A stretch of 64,000 nucleotides of DNA from Mucilaginibacter rivuli (GCF_019391655.1 NZ_JAHXPQ010000001.1:806001-870000), one strand, 5' to 3'. Counted from the stretch's first letter, positions 43,189 to 53,460 are shown. A program made the numbers and translations. Notes: generated by a model from the letters alone, not told the origin.

Positions 43189-44445
43189 ATGAATATCGGG
43201 ATAATTGGTTTGGGCGATATGGGCCGTTTATATGCTAAGGCCTTTGCCAAAGTTGGCTATACAGTATTTGGTTGCGATTTGCCTGCCAGCAAAAATAAAC
43301 TGGTTGACGAGCTTGAACCCTTGGGTATCCATATATATGATGATGGCCACGAGGTATCCGCCAAAGCCGATCTGATCATTTACTCGGTAGAAGCCGAAAC
43401 GATAGGCAAGGTAGTAGCGCAATACGGAGCATCCGCACGGCCCGGAACTATCGTTGCGGGGCAAACATCGGTAAAACATCCCGAGATAGAAGCTTTTGAG
43501 AAATACCTTCCGGCTAACGTATTCATTGTAACTATTCATGCCCTGCATGGTCCGGGCTTTGAGCCGGATAAGCAAAAACTCGCTATCATTCCGCATCGCA
43601 GCAATGCAAAGGTGTACCAACAGATGATGGATCTGTTTTTAGCGATAGGTTCGGATATTGTGGAGATAGCCGATTACCATGAGCATGATAAAATTGTTGC
43701 CGATACTCAAGCCGTTACCCACGTAGGTTTTGAAAGTATGGGCACCGCCTGGAAAGAAGCCGGCTTTTTTCCCTGGGAGAATGCCAGTTATATAGGTGGT
43801 ATTGATAATGTAAAGATATTAACCACGCTGCGCATATTTAGTTATAAGGCGCACGTGTATGCTGGTTTAGCAATTTTAAACCCATACGCGCGCCAACAGG
43901 TAAAACGCTACGCGGTATCCGAGTCGGAATTGTTTAAGCTGATGATAAAGGAAGAAGCGAAAGAATTTAGGGAGCGCATTTATAAAGCACGCGACTTTGT
44001 TTTTCACGAAAGCCGCAAACCTATACTATTAAACGATGCCGTAATGCGCGAGTTCTCCTTATCGGGAAAGGCCGAATTACGCAAACCAAACTCGCACTTA
44101 AGTTTGCTCAGCATGGTCGATGCCTGGTACCACTTAGGTGTAAACCCTTATGATAATCTTATCTGCCAAACACCGCCTTTCCGTTTACGTTTAGGTATTG
44201 CGGAATACCTGTTTAAAAACGAAGAGTTGCTTGAAGAATCCATAGAAGCTGCCTTGTACGATAAAACCATCCGTGGCGATGATCTGGAGTTTCACTCAGC
44301 CGTGCGCGAGTGGTCATCCATTATCGGTTATGGCGATATGAAAGGTTATAAAGAACATTTTAACCAGGTGAAGGATTTCTTCGGCGACAGGCTGGAGCAA
44401 GGCAAACAGCAAAGTGCCGAGCTGATCAGGAGGTTGATGGAGTAG
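43189..44445 (+). CDS. Prephenate dehydrogenase of the fungal Tyr1 type
   Basis: A 418-residue NAD(P)-dependent dehydrogenase of tyrosine synthesis. It opens with the Rossmann motif IGIIGLGDMG, then IIYSVEAETIGKVV, GTIVAGQTSVKHPEIEAFEK, IHALHGPGF, HDKIVADTQAVTHVGFESMG and HVYAGLAILNP. From memory these match yeast Tyr1 along almost the whole length (also NSHLSLLSMVD and DDLEFHSAVREWSS) better than the shorter bacterial TyrA. It sits inside the ribosomal cluster between rpsJ and rplC, on the same strand. Activity and cofactor preference are inferred. Confidence 0.8.
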   Translation: MNIGIIGLGDMGRLYAKAFAKVGYTVFGCDLPASKNKLVDELEPLGIHIYDDGHEVSAKADLIIYSVEAETIGKVVAQYGASARPGTIVAGQTSVKHPEIEAFEKYLPANVFIVTIHALHGPGFEPDKQKLAIIPHRSNAKVYQQMMDLFLAIGSDIVEIADYHEHDKIVADTQAVTHVGFESMGTAWKEAGFFPWENASYIGGIDNVKILTTLRIFSYKAHVYAGLAILNPYARQQVKRYAVSESELFKLMIKEEAKEFRERIYKARDFVFHESRKPILLNDAVMREFSLSGKAELRKPNSHLSLLSMVDAWYHLGVNPYDNLICQTPPFRLRLGIAEYLFKNEELLEESIEAALYDKTIRGDDLEFHSAVREWSSIIGYGDMKGYKEHFNQVKDFFGDRLEQGKQQSAELIRRLME

Positions 44446-44634
44446 TTATTTAATTATTGTAACTTGTTGTTGTACATGCAAATAGCTTCTATATTGAATT
44501 ATTTGCGTTTATTTAGTACCAGGAAGTTATCTTCTTTGGCTTAAATAGCCTTTCGCTTTCTATTTGTAAATAAAACATCAGGGAATAGCCCTTTTCTTAC
44601 CCAACAATTATTTGCAAAAATAACTCACTAAGTA

Positions 44635-44665
44635 TTTGATAATTAATATAAGTTCCCTATCTTTG
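44635..44665 (+). promoter_or_regulatory. Promoter of the rplC (S10) operon
   Basis: -33 TTTG at 44635-44638 and -7 TATCTTTG at 44658-44665, 19 bp apart, a perfect match to the Bacteroidota consensus. The leader is about 65 nt. This restarts transcription after the interruption downstream of rpsJ. Confidence 0.85.
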
Positions 44666-44738
44666 CCGTCCCTTAAGGGGAAATAAAATGCCTTGAACGA
44701 AGCCCTACTGCTTCGATGGGCAAAAACTAAATAAGAAA

Positions 44739-45356
44739 ATGTCAGGAATAATTGGTAAAAAAGTAGGTATGACCAGCATATTCGACGAGGCAGGGAAAAA
44801 TATCCCATGTACTGTGATCGAAGCTGGACCATGTGTAGTAACACATGTGAAGTCTGTGGATACAGACGGCTACGCTGCTGTTCAGTTAGCGTATGGTGAA
44901 AAGAAGGAAAAAAACACTTCGGGCCCAATGAAAGGCCATTTCCAAAAAGCCGGTACTACTCCAAAACGTAAACTTGTCGAATTCAAATCTTTTGAAGACG
45001 AAAAATCTCTGGGTGACACTGTTACTGTAGAAATTTTTGCAACAGGTGATTATGTTGATGTGGTAGGAACCTCTAAAGGAAAAGGTTTTCAAGGTGTTGT
45101 TAAACGCCATGGTTTTGCCGGTGTGGGTATGCAAACTCACGGTCAGCACAATCGTTTAAGAGCGCCAGGTTCATTAGGAGCTTCATCATGGCCATCTCGC
45201 GTATTTAAAGGTATGCGTATGGCAGGTCAAACTGGTAACAGCCGTGTTAAGGTTCAAAACCTTCAGGTAGTTAAAGTGTATCCGGAGCAAAATTTAATAG
45301 TTGTTAAGGGTTCCATCCCAGGAGCTAAGGGTTCATTTGTAATTGTGGATAAATAA
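44739..45356 (+). CDS. rplC: 50S ribosomal protein L3
   Basis: 205 residues: [54 protein letters not shown] with the glutamine-containing loop, and [18 protein letters not shown]. It helps nucleate 50S assembly. First gene of the long ribosomal operon, directly behind its own promoter; rplD follows after 1 bp. Confidence 0.99.
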   Translation: MSGIIGKKVGMTSIFDEAGKNIPCTVIEAGPCVVTHVKSVDTDGYAAVQLAYGEKKEKNTSGPMKGHFQKAGTTPKRKLVEFKSFEDEKSLGDTVTVEIFATGDYVDVVGTSKGKGFQGVVKRHGFAGVGMQTHGQHNRLRAPGSLGASSWPSRVFKGMRMAGQTGNSRVKVQNLQVVKVYPEQNLIVVKGSIPGAKGSFVIVDK

Positions 45357-45357
45357 G

Positions 45358-45987
45358 ATGGAAGTTAAAGTATTAAATGTATCAGGGAAAGAAACAGGTG
45401 CAAGTTTGCATCTACCTGAGTCGGTATTTGGTATTGAGCCCAACGATCACGCAATTTATTTGGACGTTAAGCAATATTTAGCTAATCAGCGCCAGGGAAC
45501 TCACAAGTCAAAACAACGTAATGAAATTGCAGGTTCAACCCGTAAATTGTACAAACAAAAAGGTACAGGCGGTGCGCGTGCAGGTAGTGTTAAATCTCCT
45601 TTGTTTAATGGTGGTGGCCGTGTATTTGGTCCGCAACCACGCGACTATAGCTTTAAGCTGAACAAAAAGTTGAAATCACTTGCCCGTAAATCAGCATTAT
45701 CATATAAAGCACAAGATAACAATGTAGTAGTTGTTGAAGACTTCAACTTTGAAGCCGTTAAAACTAAAAGCTACATCGCTTTTGTAGCCGCTCTTAACTT
45801 ATCAGATGAAAAAACTCTGTTAGTATTGCCGGCAGCAAATGACAATATTTATTTATCAAGCAGGAATCTGAAAAAAGCGAAAGTAATTACAGCCGATCAG
45901 TTAAGCACATATGATGTGTTGAACGCAGGCAAGCTGTTATTAACTACCGGTTCTGTTAAAACTTTGGAGGAAGCATTAGCTAAGTAA
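45358..45987 (+). CDS. rplD: 50S ribosomal protein L4
   Basis: 209 residues from ATG 45358 ([14 protein letters not shown]); an in-frame ATG five codons earlier overlaps rplC. Motifs: [40 protein letters not shown] and [10 protein letters not shown]. Its loop lines the exit tunnel. In some bacteria L4 controls this operon by attenuation; no such leader is evident here. Confidence 0.99.
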   Translation: MEVKVLNVSGKETGASLHLPESVFGIEPNDHAIYLDVKQYLANQRQGTHKSKQRNEIAGSTRKLYKQKGTGGARAGSVKSPLFNGGGRVFGPQPRDYSFKLNKKLKSLARKSALSYKAQDNNVVVVEDFNFEAVKTKSYIAFVAALNLSDEKTLLVLPAANDNIYLSSRNLKKAKVITADQLSTYDVLNAGKLLLTTGSVKTLEEALAK

Positions 45988-45989
45988 TT

Positions 45990-46280
45990 ATGGAAGTATT
46001 AAGAAAACCCCTACTTACAGAGAAGGTATCTCAATTAACCGAGAAGCTTAACCGCTACGCTTTTATTGTTGACCCGCGTGCCAACAAGATCCAGATCAAA
46101 GGAGCAATTGAGACCATGTATGGTATAAATGTAGTTGCAGTAAACACCATGCGCTACGTTGGAAAGTTGAAGAGCCGCAATACTAAAGCCGGACCGGTAT
46201 CGGGCCGCGCAGCAAAGTATAAAAAAGCGATCATCACAATTAAAGATGGTGAAACTATTGACTTTTATAGCACAATATAG
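45990..46280 (+). CDS. rplW: 50S ribosomal protein L23
   Basis: 96 residues: [20 protein letters not shown], then [19 protein letters not shown] and [13 protein letters not shown]. It sits at the tunnel exit and docks trigger factor and SRP. Two bases separate it from rplD and from rplB, so translation is likely coupled. Confidence 0.99.
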   Translation: MEVLRKPLLTEKVSQLTEKLNRYAFIVDPRANKIQIKGAIETMYGINVVAVNTMRYVGKLKSRNTKAGPVSGRAAKYKKAIITIKDGETIDFYSTI

Positions 46281-46282
46281 AG

Positions 46283-47107
46283 ATGGCAGTTAAAAGATTT
46301 AAACCGGTAACCCCGGGTACCCGTTTCAGGGTAGGTGCCGATAACTCGGATATCACAACAAACGTTCCTGAAAAAACGTTGGTGGTATCTCACAAAAGAT
46401 CGGGTGGTCGTAACCACGATGGTAAAATGACAATGCGCTACATTGGCGGTGGTCACAAAAAATCATACAGGTTAATTGATTTCAAACGTAACAAGTTTGA
46501 TATCCCGGCTACTGTAGCAACAATTGAGTATGATCCGAACCGTTCAGCGCGTATCGCATTATTACACTTTGTTGATGGTGAGAAAAGATACATGATAGCT
46601 CCGGAAGGATTAACAGTTGGCCAGGTAGTATTATCAGGCGAGAGTGTTGCTCCTGAGGTTGGAAATACTTTACCATTAAAAAGTATCCCATTAGGTTCTA
46701 TCATTCATAACATTGAGTTGAACCCTGGCCAGGGTGGTACAATTGCCCGTTCGGCAGGTACTTACGCCCAGCTTTCAGCACGCGATGGCAAATACGCTAT
46801 CATCAAATTGCCTTCAGGCGAAACCCGTATGATACTGTCAACCTGTTTGGCAACTATCGGTACCGTTTCAAACGGAGATAAAGCAAACGAAGTGTTGGGT
46901 AAAGCAGGCCGTAAACGTTGGTTAGGTCGTCGTCCAAGAGTTCGTGGTGTAGCCATGAACCCGGTAGATCACCCTATGGGTGGTGGCGAGGGCCGTGCAT
47001 CTGGTGGTCACCCACGCTCACGCAAAGGTTTATTAGCTAAAGGCTACAAAACCCGCGACAAGAAGAAAACATCTGATCGTTATATCATTGAAAGAAGGAA
47101 GAAATAA
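46283..47107 (+). CDS. rplB: 50S ribosomal protein L2
   Basis: 274 residues: [50 protein letters not shown] and the peptidyl-transferase-associated [20 protein letters not shown] with the conserved His. Its stop codon overlaps the first base of the rpsS start codon (TAATG). Confidence 0.99.
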   Translation: MAVKRFKPVTPGTRFRVGADNSDITTNVPEKTLVVSHKRSGGRNHDGKMTMRYIGGGHKKSYRLIDFKRNKFDIPATVATIEYDPNRSARIALLHFVDGEKRYMIAPEGLTVGQVVLSGESVAPEVGNTLPLKSIPLGSIIHNIELNPGQGGTIARSAGTYAQLSARDGKYAIIKLPSGETRMILSTCLATIGTVSNGDKANEVLGKAGRKRWLGRRPRVRGVAMNPVDHPMGGGEGRASGGHPRSRKGLLAKGYKTRDKKKTSDRYIIERRKK

Positions 47108-47373
47108 TGGCACGTTCAATTAGAAAAGGACCGTATATTGATCATAACCTGGAAAGAAAAGTTCTTACCTTGAATGATACGGCAAAAAAATCAGTAGTAA
47201 AAACGTGGTCACGCCGCTCAATGATATCACCAGATTTCGTTGGTCATACATTTGCTGTACACAACGGTAACAAGTTTATCCCTGTGTATGTAACAGAAAA
47301 CATGGTAGGACACAAGTTGGGCGAGTTTGCTCCAACCCGTACTTTCCGTGGTCACGCAGAAAAGAAAAAATAA
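47107..47373 (+). CDS. rpsS: 30S ribosomal protein S19
   Basis: 88 residues: [39 protein letters not shown] and [16 protein letters not shown]. It binds the head of the small subunit with S13. It overlaps rplB by one base and precedes rplV by 3 bp. Confidence 0.99.
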   Translation: MARSIRKGPYIDHNLERKVLTLNDTAKKSVVKTWSRRSMISPDFVGHTFAVHNGNKFIPVYVTENMVGHKLGEFAPTRTFRGHAEKKK

Positions 47374-47376
47374 GGC

Positions 47377-47805
47377 ATGGAAGCAACAACTAAAATCAAA
47401 AAGTCTGTATTGATCAGGCAGCAGAAAGAAGCAGCAAAAGCTGTGGTAGGCGGCGCTTCTATCGCTAAATTACAAAACTGCCCTACATCGCCACGCAAAA
47501 TGCGTTTGGTAGTGGATTTGATCCGCGGCGAAAAGGTAGAGAAAGCTTTGTATATATTAAAATACACCAACAAAGAAGCGGCTATCCGTGTTGAAAAATT
47601 GCTTTTATCGGCAATTAAAAACTGGGAAGCTAAAAACGAAGGTAAACGTGTTGAAGATAGCGGTTTATTTGTAAAAGAAATCTCTGTAGGTGGTGGCCGT
47701 CAATTGAAAAGATTGCGCCCGGCTCCACAAGGCAGAGGATACCGTATCCGTAAACGCTCAAACCACGTACACTTAGTTGTGGATAGTAAAAACGATAACA
47801 ATTAA
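47377..47805 (+). CDS. rplV: 50S ribosomal protein L22
   Basis: 142 residues: an N-terminal extension of about 20 residues (basic and Ala-rich), then [20 protein letters not shown], the tunnel beta-hairpin [20 protein letters not shown] and the C-terminal [10 protein letters not shown]. It contacts all 23S domains and forms part of the exit tunnel where macrolide resistance changes arise. Confidence 0.98.
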   Translation: MEATTKIKKSVLIRQQKEAAKAVVGGASIAKLQNCPTSPRKMRLVVDLIRGEKVEKALYILKYTNKEAAIRVEKLLLSAIKNWEAKNEGKRVEDSGLFVKEISVGGGRQLKRLRPAPQGRGYRIRKRSNHVHLVVDSKNDNN

Positions 47806-47811
47806 TTTGAA

Positions 47812-48687
47812 ATGGGACAGAAAGCACATCCAATAGGTAATAGGTTAGGGATCATCAGAGGTTGGGATTCTAACTGGTTTGGTGGTAACAAATATGCCGA
47901 CAAGTTAGTTGAAGACGAAAAAATCCGCAAATACCTGGCAGCACGTATCGCTAAAGGCGGCGTATCAAAGGTAGTTATTGAGCGTACGTTAAAACGTATC
48001 ACTGTAACCATTCACACTGCCCGTCCGGGTATCGTGATCGGTAAAGGTGGCGCCGAAGTTGATAAAATTAAAGAAGAGTTGAAAAAACTGACTAAAAAGG
48101 ACGTTCAGATCAATATCTTCGAAATTAAACGCCCTGAGCTTGATGCACAATTAGTAGCAGAAGGCATAGCAAAACAACTTGAGGCTCGTATCTCATTCCG
48201 TCGTGCAATGAAAACTTCGATAGCTTCAACCATGAGAATGGGTGCCGAAGGTATCAAGATCATGACATCAGGCCGTTTAGGTGGCGCTGAGATGGCACGC
48301 TCTGAGCAATACAAAGAAGGAAGAATTCCTTTGCACACTTTCCGTGCTGATATTGATTACGCTTTAGGCGAAGCTTTAACTACTTATGGTAAAATAGGTA
48401 TTAAAGTATGGATCTGTAAAGGCGAAGTTTACGGCAAACGCGATTTATCTCCAAACATTGGCGGTACAAGCAGCGCAAGCGGTAAAGGCGGACGCCCTGA
48501 AGGTGCAGCAGCATTTGGTGATCGTGGTGGCGACAGAAGAGGTGGACCAGGCGGTGATCGTCGTGGTGGACCAGGTGGCGACCGTCGTGGTGGACCAGGT
48601 GCAGGTGGCAACCGTCCCGGTGGACCGGGCCAGGGTGGTAACCGTGGAGGCCAGGGTGGTGGTAACCGTCCGGCAGGAAAGAGATAA
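47812..48687 (+). CDS. rpsC: 30S ribosomal protein S3 with Gly/Arg-rich tail
   Basis: 291 residues. The first 218 are ordinary S3 with a KH domain ([20 protein letters not shown]) and the C-terminal [20 protein letters not shown]. The last 70 are an unusual Gly/Arg/Pro-rich tail with three consecutive GGDRRGGPG units and GGNR repeats. S3 binds the mRNA entry tunnel and has helicase activity with S4; a basic disordered tail there could add RNA affinity. Followed by rplP after 48 bp. Confidence 0.98.
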   Translation: MGQKAHPIGNRLGIIRGWDSNWFGGNKYADKLVEDEKIRKYLAARIAKGGVSKVVIERTLKRITVTIHTARPGIVIGKGGAEVDKIKEELKKLTKKDVQINIFEIKRPELDAQLVAEGIAKQLEARISFRRAMKTSIASTMRMGAEGIKIMTSGRLGGAEMARSEQYKEGRIPLHTFRADIDYALGEALTTYGKIGIKVWICKGEVYGKRDLSPNIGGTSSASGKGGRPEGAAAFGDRGGDRRGGPGGDRRGGPGGDRRGGPGAGGNRPGGPGQGGNRGGQGGGNRPAGKR

Positions 48688-48735
48688 TAACAGAAATCAA
48701 GTCGAGAGACAACGTTTAAATAAGAATTAAAGACA

Positions 48736-49158
48736 ATGCTACAGCCAAAAAGAACGAAGTTCAGGAAGATGCAAAAAGGCAGAATGAAAGGTTTAGCCAC
48801 TCGTGGTGCTGAACTATCATTCGGTTCTTTCGGAATAAAATCACTCGAAGCCGCCTGGATCACCAGCCGTCAGATCGAGGCTGCCCGTATCGCTGTAACA
48901 CGTTTCATGAAACGTGAAGGCCAGGTATGGATACGTATATTCCCTGATAAGCCGGTTACTAAAAAACCAGCAGAGGTACGTATGGGTAAAGGTAAAGGTG
49001 CTCCTGAATACTGGGTAGCAGTAGTACGCCCGGGTAGGGTTATCTTCGAAGCAGAAGGTGTACCTCTGGAAGTTGCTAAAGAGGCTTTACGCCTTGCTGC
49101 AGGTAAATTACCGGTACAAACAAGATTTATTACACGTAGGGATTACGTAGAAGAATAG
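48736..49158 (+). CDS. rplP: 50S ribosomal protein L16
   Basis: 140 residues: [59 protein letters not shown] and [20 protein letters not shown]. It stabilises tRNA in the A site. An 83-bp spacer with small hairpins separates it from rpmC. Confidence 0.99.
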   Translation: MLQPKRTKFRKMQKGRMKGLATRGAELSFGSFGIKSLEAAWITSRQIEAARIAVTRFMKREGQVWIRIFPDKPVTKKPAEVRMGKGKGAPEYWVAVVRPGRVIFEAEGVPLEVAKEALRLAAGKLPVQTRFITRRDYVEE

Positions 49159-49241
49159 AAAGAAACTGTTTAACAGTTGTGCTTTGCCTCTTATAGAGTA
49201 GATAACGCAAAGTGCATTATTAACGAATAATTAACAAGAAA
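49159..49241. other. Spacer with hairpins between rplP and rpmC
   Basis: CTGTTTAACAG hairpin (about 49167-49177) and arms TGCTTTGC (about 49181-49188) / GCAAAGTGCA (about 49207-49216). Part of the operon transcript; a processing or pausing site is possible. Confidence 0.4.
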
Positions 49242-49451
49242 ATGAAGAACTCAGAAATTTTAGAGCTAACAACCGAAGAACTTACCGCAAGGATAAGCGA
49301 GGAAGCGGCTAATCTAACAAAACTGAAATTTGCTCACGCAGTTTCAGCAATAGAAAACCCAACCCGCATTACCAAAGTAAGGAAAGACGTTGCTCGTTTA
49401 AATACTGAATTGACAAAGCGCAAAGCGGCTTCTGCTTCTGAAAAGAATTAA
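49242..49451 (+). CDS. rpmC: 50S ribosomal protein L29
   Basis: 69 residues forming two helices: [40 protein letters not shown] and [16 protein letters not shown]. It sits next to L23 at the tunnel exit. Confidence 0.98.
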   Translation: MKNSEILELTTEELTARISEEAANLTKLKFAHAVSAIENPTRITKVRKDVARLNTELTKRKAASASEKN

Positions 49452-49465
49452 TTTTTAGAGTCGAA

Positions 49466-49720
49466 ATGGAAAGAAATTTAAGAAAAACACGTACCGGACT
49501 GGTAGTAAGCAACAAAATGGAGAAATCCATAGTTGTAGCAGTTGAACGTAAGGTGAAGCACCCTATCTATGGTAAGTTCGTAAAAAAGACTACCAAGTTT
49601 ATGGCTCACGACGAAACTAATACCTGTGGTATTGGCGATACCGTATTAATTATGGAAACCCGCCCGTTGAGCAAGAGCAAGAATTGGAGATTAGTTACAG
49701 TTTTAGAAAGGGCTAAATAA
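49466..49720 (+). CDS. rpsQ: 30S ribosomal protein S17
   Basis: 84 residues: [40 protein letters not shown] and the signature [20 protein letters not shown]. It is an early-binding protein of the 5' domain of 16S rRNA. It precedes rplN by 1 bp. Confidence 0.99.
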   Translation: MERNLRKTRTGLVVSNKMEKSIVVAVERKVKHPIYGKFVKKTTKFMAHDETNTCGIGDTVLIMETRPLSKSKNWRLVTVLERAK

Positions 49721-49721
49721 G

Positions 49722-50090
49722 ATGGTACAACAGGAATCGAGACTAAACGTTGCCGACAACAGCGGAGCTAAAGAAGTTTTAGTTATCCGTGTGTTAGGCG
49801 GTACAGGCAAAAGATATGCCTCAATTGGTGATAAGATAGTTGTTACCGTTAAAAGTGCTTTGCCATCAGGCAACATTAAAAAAGGTACAGTGTCAAAAGC
49901 CGTAGTTGTTCGCACGAAAAAAGAGATCCGCCGTAAAGATGGTTCTTACATTCGTTTTGACGACAACGCAGCAGTTTTGTTAAACAACCAGGATGAGCCG
50001 AGAGGCACACGTATTTTTGGACCTGTTGCAAGAGAGTTGCGTGAAAAACAATTCATGAAAATTGTATCATTAGCACCGGAGGTATTGTAA
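49722..50090 (+). CDS. rplN: 50S ribosomal protein L14
   Basis: 122 residues: [54 protein letters not shown] and the C-terminal [20 protein letters not shown]. It is part of the inter-subunit bridge and of the site bound by the silencing factor RsfS. rplX follows after 1 bp. Confidence 0.99.
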   Translation: MVQQESRLNVADNSGAKEVLVIRVLGGTGKRYASIGDKIVVTVKSALPSGNIKKGTVSKAVVVRTKKEIRRKDGSYIRFDDNAAVLLNNQDEPRGTRIFGPVARELREKQFMKIVSLAPEVL

Positions 50091-50091
50091 C

Positions 50092-50433
50092 ATGGAAAGA
50101 AAGAATAATAAGCAAGTAAAATTGAAGATCCGCAAAGGCGACCTGGTAAAGGTAATTGCCGGCGATTCAAAAGGCTCGCAAGGAAAAGTATTAGAAGTTA
50201 TCACAGCTACCAGCCGTGTAATTGTTGAAGGCGCTAATATGGTATCAAAGCATACCAAACCAAATGCTACCAGCCCTAATGGCGGTATCATAAAACAAGA
50301 AGCTGCTTTGCACATCTCTAACGTAGCTTTGATAGATCCTAAATCAGGAAAAACAACCCGCGTTGGACGTAAATTGAATGATGCAGGCAAATTAGTTAGG
50401 GTAGCAAAAATATCAGGGGAGGAAATTAAGTAA
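50092..50433 (+). CDS. rplX: 50S ribosomal protein L24
   Basis: 113 residues: [20 protein letters not shown] (KOW motif), [20 protein letters not shown] and [20 protein letters not shown]. It is an assembly initiator. Its last base overlaps the first base of the rplE start codon (TAATG). Confidence 0.99.
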   Translation: MERKNNKQVKLKIRKGDLVKVIAGDSKGSQGKVLEVITATSRVIVEGANMVSKHTKPNATSPNGGIIKQEAALHISNVALIDPKSGKTTRVGRKLNDAGKLVRVAKISGEEIK

Positions 50434-50996
50434 TGACTTACGTACCAAGATTAAAATCGAAATACAAGGACGAGATCCGCACCGCACTGAAAGATAAATT
50501 TCAGTACAAAAGCGTAATGCAGGTTCCAAAACTTGAAAAAATTGCTATCAACCAGGGTGTTGGTGCAGCAACTACTGATAAAAAGTTAATTGAAGTAGCT
50601 ATTAACGAGCTTACTACAATTACCGGTCAGCAAGCGGTAGCATCAAAATCTAAAAAAGATATCTCAAACTTTAAATTGCGTAAAAATATGCCGGTAGGTG
50701 TACGTGTTACTTTACGTGATAATACAATGTATGAGTTTTTAGATCGTTTAATTGCAGTTGCTTTGCCACGTATCCGTGATTTCAAAGGCATTAACGATAA
50801 AGGATTTGACGGCCGTGGTAACTATACTTTAGGTATTACTGAGCAGATCATATTCCCTGAGATCAACATTGACAAGATCAACAAGATCATGGGTATGGAT
50901 ATTACTTTTGTAACTTCGGCAGATAATGATGTTGAAGCGTTAGAATTGCTTAAGCAATTTGGTTTACCATTTAAAAATCAAAATAACAACAACTAA
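50433..50996 (+). CDS. rplE: 50S ribosomal protein L5
   Basis: 187 residues: [60 protein letters not shown] and the final [20 protein letters not shown]. It binds 5S rRNA and the P-site tRNA. It overlaps the starts of its neighbours by one base on each side. Confidence 0.99.
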   Translation: MTYVPRLKSKYKDEIRTALKDKFQYKSVMQVPKLEKIAINQGVGAATTDKKLIEVAINELTTITGQQAVASKSKKDISNFKLRKNMPVGVRVTLRDNTMYEFLDRLIAVALPRIRDFKGINDKGFDGRGNYTLGITEQIIFPEINIDKINKIMGMDITFVTSADNDVEALELLKQFGLPFKNQNNNN

Positions 50997-51265
50997 TGGC
51001 TAAAGAAGGTGTAAAAGCACGTGAAGTAAAACGCGCTAAGTTAGTAGCTAAATATGCTGAAAAAAGAGCAGCCCTTAAAGCCGCTGGTGATTTCATCGGA
51101 TTAGACAAATTGCCAAAAGCATCGTCTCCGGTAAAATTACACAACCGTTGTAAATTAACCGGTCGCCCTCGTGGTTACATGCGCCAATTTGGCATTTCGC
51201 GTGTAACATTCCGCGAAATGGCTTTGGCTGGTAAAATACCGGGAGTAAAGAAAGCGAGCTGGTAA
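50996..51265 (+). CDS. rpsN: 30S ribosomal protein S14 (zinc-free type)
   Basis: 89 residues: [40 protein letters not shown] and [20 protein letters not shown]. It lacks the four-Cys zinc motif of the short S14 form, so it is the long zinc-independent type. It overlaps rplE by one base. The next spacer carries repeats. Confidence 0.98.
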   Translation: MAKEGVKAREVKRAKLVAKYAEKRAALKAAGDFIGLDKLPKASSPVKLHNRCKLTGRPRGYMRQFGISRVTFREMALAGKIPGVKKASW

Positions 51266-51272
51266 TATAACG

Positions 51273-51357
51273 ATATCGGATTTCGAAATTTTAATTTCGG
51301 AATTTGATATTTTATAGCAAGTATCAATCCGAAATCGGAAATCCGAATTTCGAAATT
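51273..51357. repeat. Word repeat (TCCGAAAT family) between rpsN and rpsH
   Basis: Two opposed blocks: ATCGGATTTCGAAATTTTAA followed by TTTCGGAATTTGAT on the left, and ATCAATCCGAAATCGGAAAT followed by CCGAATTTCGAAATT on the right. Together they make a large imperfect inverted repeat within the ribosomal operon. Confidence 0.75.
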
Positions 51358-51407
51358 ATAATTAACCGATGGCAGGTCTAAGGATACCACCATCATAAAC
51401 AACAATA

Positions 51408-51806
51408 ATGAATACAGATCCAATTGCAGATTATCTTACACGAGTAAGGAATGCTATTAAAGCCAACCACAGGGTTGTTGAAATTCCTGCATCAAACCTG
51501 AAGAAAGAGATCACGAAAGTGCTTTTTGAAAAAGGTTACATCGCGAATTTTAAATTTGAGGAAAATGGTCCGCAAGGCACTATCAAAGTTGCTTTGAAAT
51601 ACCACCCGATCACTAAAATTCCGGCTATCCGCAGCATTGCGCGTATTAGCAAACCAGGTTTGAGGAAATATGCAGGCACGGCTAACTTGCCACGAGTATT
51701 AAATGGTTTAGGTATCGCTATATTGTCAACTTCGAAAGGTGTAATGACCGATAAAGAAGCTCGTCAGCAAAATATTGGCGGTGAGGTTTTATGTTACGTT
51801 TATTAA
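51408..51806 (+). CDS. rpsH: 30S ribosomal protein S8
   Basis: 132 residues: MNTDPIADYLTRVRNAIKAN, VVEIPASNLKKEITKVLFEK and the C-terminal GLGIAILSTSKGVMTDKEAR, GGEVLCYVY. In many bacteria S8 represses the spc operon by binding its mRNA. The 142-bp spacer before it, filled by a repeat, is unusual in this part of the operon. Confidence 0.99.
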   Translation: MNTDPIADYLTRVRNAIKANHRVVEIPASNLKKEITKVLFEKGYIANFKFEENGPQGTIKVALKYHPITKIPAIRSIARISKPGLRKYAGTANLPRVLNGLGIAILSTSKGVMTDKEARQQNIGGEVLCYVY

Positions 51807-51825
51807 TCAATAGGAGAAATTTAAA

Positions 51826-52383
51826 ATGTCAAGAGTAGGAAAAGCACCAATAGCGATCCCGGCAGGCGTTACCGTTTCTGTAGCTGATGATAATACAGTA
51901 ACAGTAAAAGGCCCTAAAGGACAATTAACTCAGGCCGTTGATAGCGATATCACAATAGCCCAGGAAGAAGGACAGATCGTTGTACAACGCCCGTCTGAAC
52001 AAAAACGTCACAAAGCTTTACACGGCTTATACCGTGCATTGTTAAATAATATGGTTGTTGGAGTAACAACAGGCTACAAACTTGAGCAAGAGTTGGTAGG
52101 TGTAGGTTACCGTGCAACAAACACAGGTAACACGTTAGATTTAGTGTTGGGTTTCTCTCACCACTATGTATTTCAATTACCAGAAGAAATTAAAGTTACA
52201 ACCACTGCTGAAAAGGGTAAAAACCCAACCATCATCCTTGAATCGATAGACAAACAGTTGATCGGTCAGGTTGCGGCAAAAATACGTTCGTTACGTGCAC
52301 CAGAGCCATATAAAGGTAAAGGTATCAAGTTTGTTGGCGAAGTATTGAGAAGAAAAGCAGGTAAATCAGCATCTAAAAAATAA
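51826..52383 (+). CDS. rplF: 50S ribosomal protein L6
   Basis: 185 residues: [60 protein letters not shown] and the signature [20 protein letters not shown]. It lies near the factor-binding centre. A GGAGAAA ribosome-binding sequence precedes the ATG. Confidence 0.99.
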   Translation: MSRVGKAPIAIPAGVTVSVADDNTVTVKGPKGQLTQAVDSDITIAQEEGQIVVQRPSEQKRHKALHGLYRALLNNMVVGVTTGYKLEQELVGVGYRATNTGNTLDLVLGFSHHYVFQLPEEIKVTTTAEKGKNPTIILESIDKQLIGQVAAKIRSLRAPEPYKGKGIKFVGEVLRRKAGKSASKK

Positions 52384-52388
52384 TCGAC

Positions 52389-52739
52389 ATGGCAGCTAAA
52401 TTATCAAGAAGGGATAGAATTAAAAGAGGGATCAGAAAACGTCTTTCAGGTTCTTCAGAGCGTCCGCGCCTGTCGGTGTACAGAAGCAATAAAGGAATTT
52501 ATGCTCAGGTTATAGATGATGTTACCGGTAAAACATTAGTTTCGGCTTCATCTTTATCAAAAGAGTTTGCAACAACAGGCAGCAAATCAGATCAATCGGT
52601 AGCGGTTGGTAAAATGGTTGCCGAGAAAGCTATTGCAGCTGGAATAAAACAAGTTGTTTTCGACAGAAATGGTTACTTGTATCATGGCCGTGTTAAATCA
52701 TTGGCTGAAGGTGCACGTGAAGGTGGTTTAATTTTTTAA
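52389..52739 (+). CDS. rplR: 50S ribosomal protein L18
   Basis: 116 residues: [40 protein letters not shown] and [25 protein letters not shown]. It binds 5S rRNA with L5 and L25-type proteins. rpsE follows after 12 bp. Confidence 0.99.
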   Translation: MAAKLSRRDRIKRGIRKRLSGSSERPRLSVYRSNKGIYAQVIDDVTGKTLVSASSLSKEFATTGSKSDQSVAVGKMVAEKAIAAGIKQVVFDRNGYLYHGRVKSLAEGAREGGLIF

Positions 52740-52751
52740 TACAACAGAGAG

Positions 52752-53270
52752 ATGTCAACTATTAATATAAAAAGAGTAAAATCAAGCGAGATCGAATTAA
52801 AAGACCGTTTGGTTAGCATCCAACGTGTAGCCAAAGTAACCAAAGGTGGCCGTACTTTCAGCTTCAGTGCCATTGTGGTAGTAGGCGATGAGAATGGTAT
52901 TGTAGGTTTCGGTTTGGGTAAAGCCAAAGAGGTTACCGAAGCAATTGCTAAAGGTATTGACGATGCTAAAAAGAACCTGGTAAAAGTTCCTATTTTAAAC
53001 GGAACTATACCTCACGAGCAAATAGGCAAGTTTAGCGGTGGTTTCATTTTCTTGAAACCTGCTGCAAACGGTACCGGTGTTATAGCCGGTGGTGCGATGC
53101 GTGCCGTGTTAGAAAGTGCCGGTGTACATAACGTACTGGCAAAATCTAAAGGATCATCAAACCCGCACAACGTGGTTAAAGCAACTGTATCTGCATTATC
53201 GCAACTGCGCGATGCTTACACTGTAGCTCAACAACGTGGAATTAGTTTAGGTAAAGTATTTAACGGATAA
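52752..53270 (+). CDS. rpsE: 30S ribosomal protein S5
   Basis: 172 residues: [54 protein letters not shown] and the C-terminal [20 protein letters not shown]. It influences decoding accuracy together with S4. rpmD follows after 6 bp. Confidence 0.99.
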   Translation: MSTINIKRVKSSEIELKDRLVSIQRVAKVTKGGRTFSFSAIVVVGDENGIVGFGLGKAKEVTEAIAKGIDDAKKNLVKVPILNGTIPHEQIGKFSGGFIFLKPAANGTGVIAGGAMRAVLESAGVHNVLAKSKGSSNPHNVVKATVSALSQLRDAYTVAQQRGISLGKVFNG

Positions 53271-53276
53271 TCAGTC

Positions 53277-53456
53277 ATGGCAAAAATCAAAATAACTCAG
53301 ATTAAAAGCGTGATCGATAGAAGTGAGCGCCAGAAAAAAACCATCGAAGCTTTAGGTTTAAAAAGAATAAACCACAGCGTAGAAGTTGAGGCTAATGCAG
53401 CTATCATCGGTATGGTAAGAAAAGTTAATCATTTGGTAGCAGTAGAAAGCATTTAA
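53277..53456 (+). CDS. rpmD: 50S ribosomal protein L30
   Basis: 59 residues, too short for many gene lists. It begins [20 protein letters not shown], continues with a [18 protein letters not shown] segment and ends [15 protein letters not shown], matching L30 throughout. Position between rpsE and rplO is the standard spc order. The stop is 4 bp before rplO. Confidence 0.97.
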   Translation: MAKIKITQIKSVIDRSERQKKTIEALGLKRINHSVEVEANAAIIGMVRKVNHLVAVESI

Positions 53457-53460
53457 TATT

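Noticed and set aside
48429..48863. Open frames on both strands over the 3' end of rpsC
   Set aside because: They are shadows of the low-complexity Gly/Arg tail of S3 (His/Pro- or Val/Asp-rich translations).
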